In this document: piece by piece, positions 8,494 through 16,763 of the stretch | How the letters are laid out: each line of letters opens with the position of its first letter | Position numbering within the stretch: position 1 is the stretch's first letter | Assembly (NCBI GenBank): GCA_015521685.1 | Contig: WANT01000035.1 | Coordinates: 1-43,190 of the forward strand | DNA: 43,190 nt | Direction: 5' to 3' | Source: Aeropyrum sp. | GTDB taxonomy: Archaea; Thermoproteota; Thermoprotei_A; Sulfolobales; Acidilobaceae | Program-made: the position numbers and the translations under genes | The notes under the pieces: generated by a model | Database searches by the model: none | Told to the model about the DNA's origin: nothing | The model's input: the letters and a program-made list of their open reading frames with translations, nothing else

Positions 8494-8509
8494 TACTTGG
8501 ATCCAAGTA
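8494..8509. repeat. 16-base perfect palindrome 3' of tRNA-Pro
   Basis: TACTTGGATCCAAGTA equals its own reverse complement and lies three bases beyond the discriminator base of the tRNA gene. As RNA it could form a short hairpin acting in tRNA 3' processing or termination. As DNA it could be a protein or integrase site. The T-run TTTTA beside it (8491-8495) lies on the far side for tRNA transcription, where it reads as A. Confidence 0.5.
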
Positions 8510-8512
8510 TGG

Positions 8513-8626
8513 TGGGCCCGCGGGGATTTGAACCCCGGACCACGGGGTCCCGAGTCGGGCGGAGCGTCCCTGCCTTACGGGTCGAGCTCCGTACCCCGCA
8601 TCCTAGCCAGGCTAGACGACGGGCCC
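8513..8626 (-). tRNA. tRNA-Pro(CGG) with 39-nt intron
   Basis: Minus strand: acceptor GGGCCCG pairs with CGGGCCC, discriminator A73. The D arm is G10-U25, U11-A24, C12-G23, U13-G22, with A14, G18G19 and A21 in place. The anticodon stem is CGGGG/CCCCG. The variable loop is TGGTC, and the T arm is CGGGG-TTCAAAT-CCCCG. After removal of 8554-8592 the anticodon loop becomes TTCGGGA, with anticodon CGG (Pro). The exons are 34 and 41 nt, giving a 75-nt tRNA. CCA is not encoded. The start lies about 70 bases downstream of kptA on the same strand. Confidence 0.93.
8554..8592 (-). other. tRNA intron at non-canonical position 32/33
   Basis: The intron of 39 nt begins ACGGAGC and ends CCCGAC. A bulge-helix-bulge can be drawn. 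The inner helix is CGGAGC/GCTCCG (6 bp). The central helix is CGGG (tRNA 27-30) with CCCG (intron 3' part), 4 bp. Three-base bulges GT^A and AC^T are cut after their second base. The outer helix is weak, so this is a relaxed BHB motif. Cutting one base earlier on both sides would leave C instead of T at position 32 and the same anticodon. Confidence 0.85.
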
Positions 8627-8695
8627 ATATCACCTGGGTTTAGCCAATTTTCTAGTAGAATTCTGTGGTGGGCTTTAATACCTTACCGTCATCCA

Positions 8696-9346
8696 CTAAC
8701 CAGGCTTGGGCTTTACTACCCGCTTAATACAATCTGGTGGTACCCACTTGGTCGTATAGACTGTGTTTGACGCTCTTTCTACATCCAACCCTTTCTTCTT
8801 AATGCATTCAACATTGACTTCCAGGACCACTACCCTTCTCCCGTGTCTTTTAGCTGTTGCAACGGCGTCTGAAAACTCGCTGGTTAGATGCACCTTTATC
8901 CTCCTTCCGCCAACAATCCCTCTACTCATTATTGAATTAAGATTTTCTTCCACAGTTCCATGATAGAGTATATTTGGCGGGGCTCCAGGCATAGGCTCAA
9001 CCTCGACGGGCACGCTGTGCCCGTACCTAGCTCTAATCTTATCACCTACGACCTCATAACGCCCCTTCTTGTCGAACATTGCTATGCCCCGCACGTGCCA
9101 CTCCCTAACCCAGGGCCCCACGCTAGCCGCTAGAGCCCTTCTAATATCGGCAATCCTCGCCCAACCAGCACGGTCCAATTCTACGTTGTATCTATGCGGA
9201 TAGTGTCTTAGCAAGCCAGCAATCCTCTTGCTTAGTCTTAGCCTATCTACACCTCCCAGGACACCTTTAGGAGGACACGAACATAATTCTCTGTCTTCGA
9301 CTATCGAATCATCACAGCACAAATAAAGATCTCGTAGTCGCTCCAC
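8696..9346 (-). CDS. kptA: RNA 2'-phosphotransferase KptA/Tpt1
   Basis: The 216-residue protein has the KptA fold signatures. Arg47-His48 in GLLRHYP correspond to the catalytic Arg-His of yeast Tpt1. Further matches are LDRAGWARIADIR, an MFDKKGRYEV-like segment, LYHGT and KVHLTSE. The enzyme removes an internal 2'-phosphate using NAD+. Residues 1-30 add a cysteine cluster (Cys10, Cys11, Cys22, Cys24) that could bind a metal. The GTG start at 9346 follows GAGG. A tRNA gene with an intron lies just downstream on the same strand. Archaeal ligation by RtcB should leave no 2'-phosphate, so the physiological substrate is open. Confidence 0.9.
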   Translation of the reverse strand: MERLRDLYLCCDDSIVEDRELCSCPPKGVLGGVDRLRLSKRIAGLLRHYPHRYNVELDRAGWARIADIRRALAASVGPWVREWHVRGIAMFDKKGRYEVVGDKIRARYGHSVPVEVEPMPGAPPNILYHGTVEENLNSIMSRGIVGGRRIKVHLTSEFSDAVATAKRHGRRVVVLEVNVECIKKKGLDVERASNTVYTTKWVPPDCIKRVVKPKPG

Positions 9347-9401
9347 CCTCTATTAACACCCCATTAAGTGATTAAGCCAGCGGCTTGCTATCTATCTTGG
9401 G

Positions 9402-9794
9402 ATGCATAGCTTGGCTGGCAGAGACGACCTCGTGAAGGAAATGGCTAATTTAATGATGCAAGGAGCTATCATGCTCGATAAGACATGCCCGCTCGACAAT
9501 CTCCCCCTATTCAAGCTAAGAAACGGGGATATAGTATGCCCTAGGCACGGGAAGGTCGTCATAGTTGCTAGTGAAGAGGAAGCGCGTGACGTGGAGGTTG
9601 AGGGAATAATTAGGGAGGTAAGATATCGTGCTGCTAAAAAGGTTCTCGAAAGTATGGATGACAATGACGTTGCGGGTATGAAAGAATGGCTGGCTGTTCT
9701 GGAGGCCGCTGAGCGCATTCTATCCCTGAGAAGAGGGTCCACGGAACAGAAGTCTAGCGAGAATAAAGCGTCGGCTGGCAAGAGCGGTAGATAA
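9402..9794 (+). CDS. UPF0148 / autoantigen-p27-like zinc-ribbon protein
   Basis: The 130-residue protein begins with a helix (VKEMANLMMQGAIMLDKTCP), then a degenerate zinc ribbon: Cys29-P-L-D-N-LPLFKLRNGDIV-Cys46-P-R-H. This matches the Sjogren/scleroderma autoantigen 1 family (COG1645). Most members have four cysteines; here only two remain, with Asp/Asn and His in the other places, so metal binding may be altered. The rest is a helical region and a low-complexity Ser/Lys tail. The family's function is unknown. Confidence 0.75.
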   Translation: MHSLAGRDDLVKEMANLMMQGAIMLDKTCPLDNLPLFKLRNGDIVCPRHGKVVIVASEEEARDVEVEGIIREVRYRAAKKVLESMDDNDVAGMKEWLAVLEAAERILSLRRGSTEQKSSENKASAGKSGR

Positions 9795-9868
9795 TTCGCT
9801 TTCTTAGCGTTAAAACGTAGCGTAATTAAGAATATATGATTGAGGGCTTGTGTTAGGGCAGAGGGTGT

Positions 9869-10774
9869 TTGAATCCTTTGATCGAGATAGACAAGTGTTC
9901 AAGAGCAGCGTCAGAAATAGCCAGCCGACTGAGAATTAACAGTATAGAGGGGAAGTTGGTCAGCCCTGGAGGCCAAGTGTCTCCTCGTCCATCCACTAAA
10001 ATTGTGGAGATATTCGTAAAGGATCCGGTAATGCCCAGCTTTGACGAAAGGCCGATACTTTCGGCCCTCAGGCTTTCCCTTGCGAAAAGCGGATTAATTT
10101 CTACAGTAAGGCAGTATGAATCCCCTTCTGGCCCCAGAGAAGAGAAGCTCGCGCAGCTTATAGTCGATTCTCTAAGCCGTGGAACTCCCTTTATAGCTGT
10201 TGTGCCAAGTTTGCTAGCTATAGGGCTGGCCTCAAGACTGCCGCAGCACGTTATCGATGTGCTGGAGGGCTCGCATGTGGTTGAGGTTGTTGTTGACTTC
10301 AGGAACTTGCTATACCTCCCGGTTCCGGAGGTTAACGATCTCATCGAGATCGTGGGTAAGAAGAACAGTGCTGCGAGCTACGAGAGAATTAGGAAATTGG
10401 AGGAAATTGCTGGCTCGGTGGGAATCAAAGTGAGGGGGCATACATTACTCAACAGCAATGGCGAAATACTAGACTATCTTGCCAGCGGGGGGCCTAACTC
10501 GATATACCATAAGGTCCCTGTTACAAAGCTCGCTTTGTACATCAATGTGCTTTCCTTATGCGCGGAATTGGACTTGGATCTTGTGGAGATTGGTGAAAAA
10601 GCCATACACACAATATACTTATACAGGCTTGACAGCGAAACTGTCGATACCATATTAGGATCAATAAATAGTGTCAGCGCCTCCCCATCCAGTGATGAAA
10701 GCTTGGCAACTCAAATAAAGGAGGGCGCCTCTATAGTAGCAAAAGCTCTTGGCATTAGCCTTCCTACGGCGTGA
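9869..10774 (+). CDS. Hypothetical protein, 301 residues
   Basis: No family recognised. The protein is a mixed alpha/beta chain without transmembrane segments. Features are a Pro-rich SPGGQVSPRPSTK segment near residue 35, a VEVVVDFRNLLYLPVPEV strand region near 145, and a helical C-terminus. The TTG start at 9869 is preceded by GAGGGTG at a suitable distance, and AATTAAGAATATATG about 40 bases upstream may be the promoter. The stop overlaps the convergent S2P gene by 11 bases. Confidence 0.6.
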   Translation: MNPLIEIDKCSRAASEIASRLRINSIEGKLVSPGGQVSPRPSTKIVEIFVKDPVMPSFDERPILSALRLSLAKSGLISTVRQYESPSGPREEKLAQLIVDSLSRGTPFIAVVPSLLAIGLASRLPQHVIDVLEGSHVVEVVVDFRNLLYLPVPEVNDLIEIVGKKNSAASYERIRKLEEIAGSVGIKVRGHTLLNSNGEILDYLASGGPNSIYHKVPVTKLALYINVLSLCAELDLDLVEIGEKAIHTIYLYRLDSETVDTILGSINSVSASPSSDESLATQIKEGASIVAKALGISLPTA

Positions 10775-11897
10775 GATCGAGTGGCTGGAAGGACAGGAGG
10801 CCTATTATCAGGATAAGCGTCGCTATACCTATAGCTGCACCCAGGTATCTGCCATTCCGCCCCAGCAGCTTTTCTCCGACATGAACAGCTATATGCCCGC
10901 CGTCGCTAAGCACCGCCGCACCCGGTAGCGGCAGTAGTATGGGAGCTGCATTTATCAACCCAACACCAATGTTTAAGAGGACTAATGCATTGATAGTTGT
11001 AGCCAGTTTTGAATCGTAAAACTCCGCGACGCTCACCCCTATAGTAGTTCTACCCGGCTCCTTGACCACAACCAATTCCCTCGTAGCTCCATCTGCGTCT
11101 CTCACCTTAATGTACACCTCAGCTCTGGCGCTCTCATCCGTGACGCCAGCCTCCCCTAGAAGCCTCCTCAAGTCGTCGAGGCTCCTAACAGGCTTTCCAT
11201 TTACCTCTAGAATAGTCATACCCTGCGCCAAGCCTGCAACCGCTGCCGGGCTACCTTCCTCCACACCTACAATCTTAACTCCCGTAGGCTCTACCAGCGG
11301 TAGGGCTGAGGCGGCCGCCAGAACTGCTAGAGCCACTAGTACGTTAGCAGCAACGCCTGCCGAGAACACTTTTAGGCGAGAGGTTAGTTTAGCTCTGTTG
11401 AGCTGATCCTCGTCTAGTTCGACGAACGCGGCTGGTATGAAAAGAAATATGGCAATACCGGCATCCTTTAGCCTTATCCCTTCAGCTACAGCAACTATTG
11501 CATGCGCGGCTTCATGGAGGAGAACGCCAATACCTAGGGCAAAAGCTACGTAAACCAGGTTATCCCAAGGTATGGTAACTCCCGGTATCAAGGGTATGAA
11601 GCCCGCTGCCTCGCCTCCCCCAGGTCCTGGCGAGAGCCTTGCCAGCGCAGTTCTGAAAGCCAGATAGTAGAAGGCGATCGTGGACAGGAACATCAGAATT
11701 ATTGAGAGATAGCCGTAGAGGCTGACCGCCCTTCCCAACTTACCTCCTTCTAACGGCTCCCTAGAAACACCTATCCTCACAATAATTCCGAAGGGGAGAA
11801 AGGAGATCCTCCCGAGATCCTTGTCCCTGAAGACCGCATATAGAACTAGCCATGCTGCGACCATCGCTGCCAGTGCCACTATCTCGATGCTCACCAA
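10764..11897 (-). CDS. Site-2-protease-type membrane metallopeptidase with PDZ domain (M50)
   Basis: The 377-residue integral membrane protein has the zinc motif HEAAH (128-132) inside a hydrophobic helix. A PDZ domain lies at about 205-280 (VEEGSPAAVAGLAQGMTILEVNGKPV, then LDDLRRLLGEAG). A second catalytic helix contains NAAPILLPLPGAAVLSDGGH, with Asp332 as the likely third zinc ligand. It has at least six membrane segments. S2P enzymes cut transmembrane substrates, for example membrane-anchored regulators; no candidate substrate sits beside it. The start is TTG 11897 or GTG 11894. Confidence 0.9.
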   Translation of the reverse strand: MVSIEIVALAAMVAAWLVLYAVFRDKDLGRISFLPFGIIVRIGVSREPLEGGKLGRAVSLYGYLSIILMFLSTIAFYYLAFRTALARLSPGPGGGEAAGFIPLIPGVTIPWDNLVYVAFALGIGVLLHEAAHAIVAVAEGIRLKDAGIAIFLFIPAAFVELDEDQLNRAKLTSRLKVFSAGVAANVLVALAVLAAASALPLVEPTGVKIVGVEEGSPAAVAGLAQGMTILEVNGKPVRSLDDLRRLLGEAGVTDESARAEVYIKVRDADGATRELVVVKEPGRTTIGVSVAEFYDSKLATTINALVLLNIGVGLINAAPILLPLPGAAVLSDGGHIAVHVGEKLLGRNGRYLGAAIGIATLILIIGLLSFQPLDLTP

Positions 11898-11946
11898 TAT
11901 ACATCAGCCCACTGATTCAGAGAGCCCTCTGAGTCATTGATGAACC

Positions 11947-12798
11947 CTAGAGGTTATAGCTAGTTGTACTGCCCGCGTAGGACGACAAAACCTCGTTTGC
12001 AGACTTCAGCACCTCAGCTGTTAGATCGACCGCCCTATCTAGAGACTCCTTAAGAGAATAACCTCCGATAGCCAGCATTACCAGGACTAGTGCTGTGAAT
12101 ACATCACCTGCCCCAGTAGGGTTTTCCAGCCTCTTCCTCGGAGGTGGTATCCCGAGCCTTGGACCCCCGCATATATCAACATAGCCTCCCCTCACGCCTT
12201 CAGTGTATATAGTGATGTAGGAACTGCACTCCGAGGGATAAAAGCTGTCGTCGCTTGACACGTGAATGATGCTGGCAATTCTCTTAGAAGGCGGTGCCCA
12301 GCCATCCTTCCACCGCCTTGCATAACCCTGTATGTCGAGAGCGACGACTCCGCGCCAGTTTGACGATAGGTATTGGGGAATATATCCAGAGTCCTCGCCA
12401 TAGATGGGAGAATACAGTATGATGTTATAGTCCGCATCGCGTAAGAGATCCAACAAGCGGATTATATCAAGGGGTCTGGGCTCGGTGACTAGCCTCGATA
12501 CCCTCCCCCCAGCTTTGTATATATGGTGGAATACGTATCCGTCGAAAGACTCGTAATAGCCTACCCTGTTAAAACCTAGTCTCTTCTCGACGACAACCGT
12601 CTCCATAGTTAAATGCCCTATGGCACCAACAAGATCAACAGCGCAGCCAGCCCTCTGGAAAGCCACTCCAGCATATATCCCTGGCCCGCCAGGCCTAGAC
12701 TCAGATCCCCAAGGCCCCTCAATCAAGTCGAGGGTAGGCGGCGACACTATGAGGGCTCTACATAAGCCAGACAAAACACCCAATACCGAGCCTCCCAA
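11947..12798 (-). CDS. PfkB-family carbohydrate/nucleoside kinase
   Basis: The 283-residue protein contains PGGPGIYAGVAFQRAG (about 36-51), equivalent to the PfkB N-terminal GG motif, and the C-terminal signature ENPTGAGDVFTALVL with the catalytic Asp232. The family phosphorylates sugars and nucleosides; the substrate is not readable. The segment between the motifs is short, as in compact archaeal ribokinase-like proteins. It diverges from the M16 peptidase gene, with 54 bases between the starts. Confidence 0.85.
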   Translation of the reverse strand: MGGSVLGVLSGLCRALIVSPPTLDLIEGPWGSESRPGGPGIYAGVAFQRAGCAVDLVGAIGHLTMETVVVEKRLGFNRVGYYESFDGYVFHHIYKAGGRVSRLVTEPRPLDIIRLLDLLRDADYNIILYSPIYGEDSGYIPQYLSSNWRGVVALDIQGYARRWKDGWAPPSKRIASIIHVSSDDSFYPSECSSYITIYTEGVRGGYVDICGGPRLGIPPPRKRLENPTGAGDVFTALVLVMLAIGGYSLKESLDRAVDLTAEVLKSANEVLSSYAGSTTSYNL

Positions 12799-12852
12799 TA
12801 TAATGCCCTCATCCAGACTGGGAAATCTTTTGGGCGCATGGAGGTATGAAGC

Positions 12853-14061
12853 ATGGCAATGCCCGAATTCGGCTATCTGACTAATGATGCTAGGTATGGC
12901 TATTACAGGGTAGCTGGCGATAGTGCAGCGCTATGCCTAGCTTCGAGGGCGGGAAGCTCGTTCGAGAAGCCGGGAAAAGAGGGTGTTGCACATTTAGTGG
13001 AGCATATGATATTCAGGAGTAACGAGTACCTAGGTTCAGGTGAGCTTGACAAGCAAGTGGAGCTGTCTGGAGGCGAGACGGTAGCTTACACCACAAGGGA
13101 GCTGCTGTTCCTTTGCGCTGAGTTCATTCCGGAGAGCGCGGTCAAGGTCGCTAATCTAATGTTCAGGGCTGTCTCTGGCCTAAGACTTGATGAAGGGGAG
13201 TTCGAGAGGGAAAGGAGTGTACTCGAGTCTGAGATTAGAGGGTACATGTCTAACCCAGAGGCCTGGATATATAGGTTGGCCCATAGGAGTGTGTGGGGCG
13301 ATACCCACCTAGGGAGGCCCATAGAGGGGACGCCAGAGTCGATTCCATCAGTAGATATATCAGACGTTGTTGACTATAAGGCCCGTGCCTTCAGCCCCAA
13401 AAACGTGTCGATAGCTATAGTAGGCAACGTGACTGAAAGCATTGCTAGAGAGGCTGTTAGAGTCTTCGAGAATCTAGTCGATCACGGCACCCTATCTGAG
13501 CCGTCTCCAGTAGAGGCAGCTCCCCGAGAAATCATTGAAGATCGCGGGCTTGATGCTGCCTATGTGGCTGTATCCCTACCACTCCCGGAGAGGTATAAGC
13601 TTGCTAAAATCCTTCCTTCCTTGAGAGGGGTTGTGTTTAACCTAGAATCCGGAGCTACTAGCATACTCTTCAAAGAGGTCAGAGAAGATAGAGGTTTAGC
13701 GTACTCATTTAATGTAGACGTCCACATCACCACGTGGGGTTCAACAATGGCTACCATAGTCTTCGAGGGATATAGGAGTTCCGTCGATATGATTATTGAT
13801 GCTGTAGAGAGGTCTCTTGAAACAGCGTTCATAGGAGGATACCCGGATGGAGACTGGAGGAGGGGGAGACGTAGCCTCTACAAGTTCCTCACTAGGAGGG
13901 AGTCGATAACTAATGTTGAGAGAGCCGAAGCATTGGCCTCTACTCTACTGTTCCACGAGCGACCATATACCCTGGAAAGCCTTGTTAAGGTAACCTTGGA
14001 ATCCGAGTGGGCACTAGAGGAGTTAGCGAGCGTTGGAAGAGGGAAGGCTGTGATACTCTAA
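12853..14061 (+). CDS. M16-family zinc peptidase
   Basis: The 402-residue protein carries the inverted zinc motif His47-Leu-Val-Glu50-His51 (AHLVEHMIF). The third ligand region lies about 75 residues later (ERERSVLESEIRGYM). A C-terminal half-domain has EDRGLAYSFNV, the R/Y-type segment seen in mitochondrial processing peptidase and PqqL relatives. At this length it is a single catalytic subunit, like small archaeal and bacterial M16B enzymes that dimerise. No signal peptide is seen, so it is probably cytoplasmic. ATG 12853 is preceded by GAGGT. It converges on the nucleotidyltransferase gene with a 13-base gap. Confidence 0.88.
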   Translation: MAMPEFGYLTNDARYGYYRVAGDSAALCLASRAGSSFEKPGKEGVAHLVEHMIFRSNEYLGSGELDKQVELSGGETVAYTTRELLFLCAEFIPESAVKVANLMFRAVSGLRLDEGEFERERSVLESEIRGYMSNPEAWIYRLAHRSVWGDTHLGRPIEGTPESIPSVDISDVVDYKARAFSPKNVSIAIVGNVTESIAREAVRVFENLVDHGTLSEPSPVEAAPREIIEDRGLDAAYVAVSLPLPERYKLAKILPSLRGVVFNLESGATSILFKEVREDRGLAYSFNVDVHITTWGSTMATIVFEGYRSSVDMIIDAVERSLETAFIGGYPDGDWRRGRRSLYKFLTRRESITNVERAEALASTLLFHERPYTLESLVKVTLESEWALEELASVGRGKAVIL

Positions 14062-14074
14062 TGCTTTGGGCTGG

Positions 14075-14758
14075 CTATGGTTGTAGGGCCCTCCTGAAGT
14101 GTTTATTTCTCTTCAATAGCTCTCTCACAACGTATTCTACTGGCTCATCACTAGGAACTTCGACCTTCATATATACCCCAGTCTTCCCGTGCTCCCTCCT
14201 CCTCGTCAGAATTCTCACCCTTTCCATGACCGTCTCTTGTGATATGTTAAGAATGGATGCCGTCCTCCCCTCGTTGCCTATCACAGGCTCCTCAACATGG
14301 CCCTTCTCGGTGGGTATAATTAGCTTGAGCTCTTTAGATACTCCCGGCACTCTTTTTCCCTGCATGAGATCCCTTATATTAGCTTCGCCTCCCCAGGCAT
14401 AGAATTCCCTCTCTCTGGGCTGGAGCCTGGATAGTGGCACGCTTACCACTTCAGACTCGTCTGGCTTGAGTATGAAATAGGCTTTCGGCGTGCTTCTCGG
14501 GGTTGCTTGTATTACCATCTTTTTGTAGGGTGGTATGCCCGAGGCCCTGAGCACCTCCTCTACTATACCAGGCGCTACAGGCTCTACAATGGCTATGTCA
14601 ACATCGCTGTGTTGGGTGACGTCACCGCGAGCCACACTCCCGTGGACTACTATCAAGTCAGGCTGTATTGAGCGCGTGAGGGCAAGTATTATCCTCCTAG
14701 CCTTCTCCCTCTTCTCTGCTAGTATAGTCCACCTCTCCGTATCGTACTCGACCTCCAT
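14075..14758 (-). CDS. Pol-beta-type nucleotidyltransferase domain protein
   Basis: The 227-residue protein has the motif VVHGSVARGDVTQHSDVDIAIVEP: the GS...RGD turn (Gly40-Ser41), then metal-binding Asp52 and Asp54. These are the marks of minimal nucleotidyltransferases (MNT/COG2413-like). The third acidic residue may lie in SEVVSVPLSRL or thereabouts. The C-terminal 110 residues look like a nucleic-acid-binding helical region (NISQETVMERVRILTRR). No HEPN partner gene is adjacent, so a toxin-antitoxin pair is not indicated. It lies 28 bases downstream of the 202-residue gene on the same strand, probably in one operon with the methyltransferase. Confidence 0.75.
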   Translation of the reverse strand: MEVEYDTERWTILAEKREKARRIILALTRSIQPDLIVVHGSVARGDVTQHSDVDIAIVEPVAPGIVEEVLRASGIPPYKKMVIQATPRSTPKAYFILKPDESEVVSVPLSRLQPREREFYAWGGEANIRDLMQGKRVPGVSKELKLIIPTEKGHVEEPVIGNEGRTASILNISQETVMERVRILTRRREHGKTGVYMKVEVPSDEPVEYVVRELLKRNKHFRRALQP

Positions 14759-14786
14759 ATCCTAACCCGCTCCTTCCGACCGCATA

Positions 14787-15395
14787 TTAGGGACTAGAAC
14801 CACCTGTAACACGATCATACAGCTGGTCTAGCTTGTAAACGGGGGGTAGGCTGTCCAGACCGCTGCCCGAGACATGTATCACTAATGCATGCTCATCTGG
14901 CAGATAGTCCCAAGCCAAGCTACCCTTCTCGCCAGGCTTGGGAGGCTCTTCTCCTTCCTCCAGGTAATAGTAGGCTTCGAGGGAAACGCCGCTAGGAGAC
15001 CAGAGGATCACAAGCCTGTCAGCCTTTAGGTCGCTCCCCTCGAGAGCTACAAACTCTGCCTCTAGCGTTCCAGAGGCAGGGTCGAAATCCAGCTCCTCTA
15101 GCTCGTACCTGCCTCTAGCCCTAACTGCCTCTAGCGTTTTTGAAATCAACTCCCTCCAGGCTGTTATAGCGTAGTAGAACATTTCCTCGAATAGGGAGAA
15201 TGGAATATTTTCCTTCTTGACACGCAGCTCTCTAGCCCAATGCGAAAGCTCTTTGTGGTATACTGCAGCAACCTCTGCCATAACATCTATGACATTAACT
15301 ACATCGACTCCCAGGACCTCTGAGAGACGGGATAACCTTTCTATTACGTCCTCTTTTAAACCCAACTTTAGATATGTCTTAGGCAACTCCAACAA
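14787..15395 (-). CDS. Hypothetical protein, helical with beta-rich C-terminus
   Basis: The 202-residue protein has no family I recognise. The first 110 residues are helical, beginning with a segment (LKLGLKEDVIERLSRLSEVLGV) that resembles a ribbon-helix-helix or a short HTH. The second half is acidic and beta-rich (LEELDFDPASGTLEAEFVALEG, VILWSPSGVSLEAYYYLEEGE). It overlaps the methyltransferase gene by 17 bases, so the two are likely translated together. A regulatory or partner role for the methyltransferase is only an inference from this overlap. Confidence 0.6.
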   Translation of the reverse strand: MLELPKTYLKLGLKEDVIERLSRLSEVLGVDVVNVIDVMAEVAAVYHKELSHWARELRVKKENIPFSLFEEMFYYAITAWRELISKTLEAVRARGRYELEELDFDPASGTLEAEFVALEGSDLKADRLVILWSPSGVSLEAYYYLEEGEEPPKPGEKGSLAWDYLPDEHALVIHVSGSGLDSLPPVYKLDQLYDRVTGGSSP

Positions 15396-15948
15396 CCTCC
15401 TTCAAATTATCTAGTCTTAGTATAACATCCTTCTCCGTAACCCCTATTAGCTGGGCTCCAGCCTCTAGAAGCTCATCCTTATAAGGAAGCCTCTTCAGCA
15501 GAGATGCGACCACCGGGCCTCTCGAAACCCTCAACAGTTCCCTAACCGCACCCCAGAGATCATCAACGAGGTCAAGGACCGTGAAGCTATATACCACGTC
15601 GAAGACGTCGCTGCCAAAGGGAAGACTCTCAACGTTTGCGAGAATAGGGAAGCACCTCGAACCGTCAACCACCCTAATTCTATAGCTAGCTATACTCAGC
15701 ATGCACCTGCTATAGTCGAGGCACACGAATGCCTCCACATCCCCAAAGCTCCCCCAACCAGCTATGAACTCCAGGAGAAGACCTGTACCACATCCGGCAT
15801 CCAGCACTAAACCTCTGGGTCTAACTTTCTTTAATGCAACAAAATACTTCTCAAACTGCTCAGACCTATAAAGCTCGTCGTAACCTTTACACGTAGCCTC
15901 ATACTTCTCCCGAATAAGACGCCCCTTACCCCCCATACTAAATGACAC
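15379..15948 (-). CDS. Class I SAM-dependent methyltransferase
   Basis: The 189-residue protein has motif I VLDAGCGTGLLLEF (48-61), an acidic post-I residue in CLDYSRCML, a motif IV-like VVYSFTVLDLV, and LLRVSRGPVVASL after it. This is the ubiE/small-molecule type of Rossmann methyltransferase. The substrate is unknown. It is 97 bases downstream of rpl2 on the same strand and heads a three-gene run with the 202-residue protein and the nucleotidyltransferase. Confidence 0.82.
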   Translation of the reverse strand: MSFSMGGKGRLIREKYEATCKGYDELYRSEQFEKYFVALKKVRPRGLVLDAGCGTGLLLEFIAGWGSFGDVEAFVCLDYSRCMLSIASYRIRVVDGSRCFPILANVESLPFGSDVFDVVYSFTVLDLVDDLWGAVRELLRVSRGPVVASLLKRLPYKDELLEAGAQLIGVTEKDVILRLDNLKEVVGVA

Positions 15949-16044
15949 ACCCTCAGGCTGGGGAGAGGACTGTAGACAGTTACTGAGGTCCTGGCAATAA
16001 ACATAGTAGGAGCCCGACTCTTCCCGCTGGAATTGTTGTGTTGT

Positions 16045-16761
16045 TTACCTCTTACGCCTACCCGTCCTCCTCGCGGCTATATGGCCAACCTTTCTCCCAG
16101 GAGGAGCCGTCCTGGCTACGGTAGACGGCCTACCCTTATGCTGGTGCCTGCCGCCTCCGAAGGGATGGTCTACGGCGTTCATGGCAACACCCCTCACCCT
16201 CGGCCATTTCCTCGCCTTTACCCTCCACTTGTGAAAAGCCAGTCCCGCCTTCATTATAGGCTTTTCTATCCTTCCAGCGCCAGCAGGGATTCCTATAGTG
16301 GCTCTAGCGTCGTTGGGCACCTCCTTATCCTTCCCGCTGGGTAGCCTGATTATGGTTTTGGCACCCGCCCTTCCGACTATGACTGCATAGCTTCCAGCCT
16401 GCCTTGCTAGCTTGCCACCATCGCCGGGCCTTAGCTCTATGTTGTATATCTCTGTTCCTTCAGGTATTCTTCCTATAGGTAGGACGTTCCCCGCCTCAGG
16501 CTTGGCTTCAGGACCCACCTCTATTATCTGGCCGACATACATACCTTCTGCTGCAGGCATAAGGAACTCTACGCCATCTTCGGTAACTACCCTAGCTAGC
16601 GGCACATACCTACCTGGATCATGGATTAGCTCAACCACTTTACCTTTAGTCGTCGAGCCGGAAAGCGGGGGATATTTGGCCGGCCCAGGGTGTATGTGAC
16701 CCTTACTCCTGTATGTCGGCGTCCCCTTACCAGCCCTCTGCTGCCTCAGCCTCTTACCCAT
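16045..16761 (-). CDS. rpl2: Large-subunit ribosomal protein uL2
   Basis: The 238-residue protein is a full-length archaeal L2. It has an N-terminal basic GKRLRQQRAGKGTPTYRSK start, the OB-fold core (VELIHDPGRYVPLARVV), the LPSGK and VGRAGAK segments, and the C-terminal MNAVDHPFGGGRHQH motif whose His residues approach the peptidyl transferase centre. In most archaea rpl2 follows rpl23. Here it starts 2 bases after the cedB stop (TAA-GC-ATG) and is some 5 kb from rpl3-rpl4-rpl23, on the opposite strand. It should therefore be co-transcribed with the Ced genes or have a promoter inside cedB. Confidence 0.97.
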   Translation of the reverse strand: MGKRLRQQRAGKGTPTYRSKGHIHPGPAKYPPLSGSTTKGKVVELIHDPGRYVPLARVVTEDGVEFLMPAAEGMYVGQIIEVGPEAKPEAGNVLPIGRIPEGTEIYNIELRPGDGGKLARQAGSYAVIVGRAGAKTIIRLPSGKDKEVPNDARATIGIPAGAGRIEKPIMKAGLAFHKWRVKARKWPRVRGVAMNAVDHPFGGGRHQHKGRPSTVARTAPPGRKVGHIAARRTGRRKR

Positions 16762-16763
16762 GC

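Noticed and set aside
14075-14758. MNT-HEPN toxin-antitoxin pair
   Set aside because: The nucleotidyltransferase has no adjacent HEPN gene; its neighbour has no RxxxxH motif and overlaps a methyltransferase instead.
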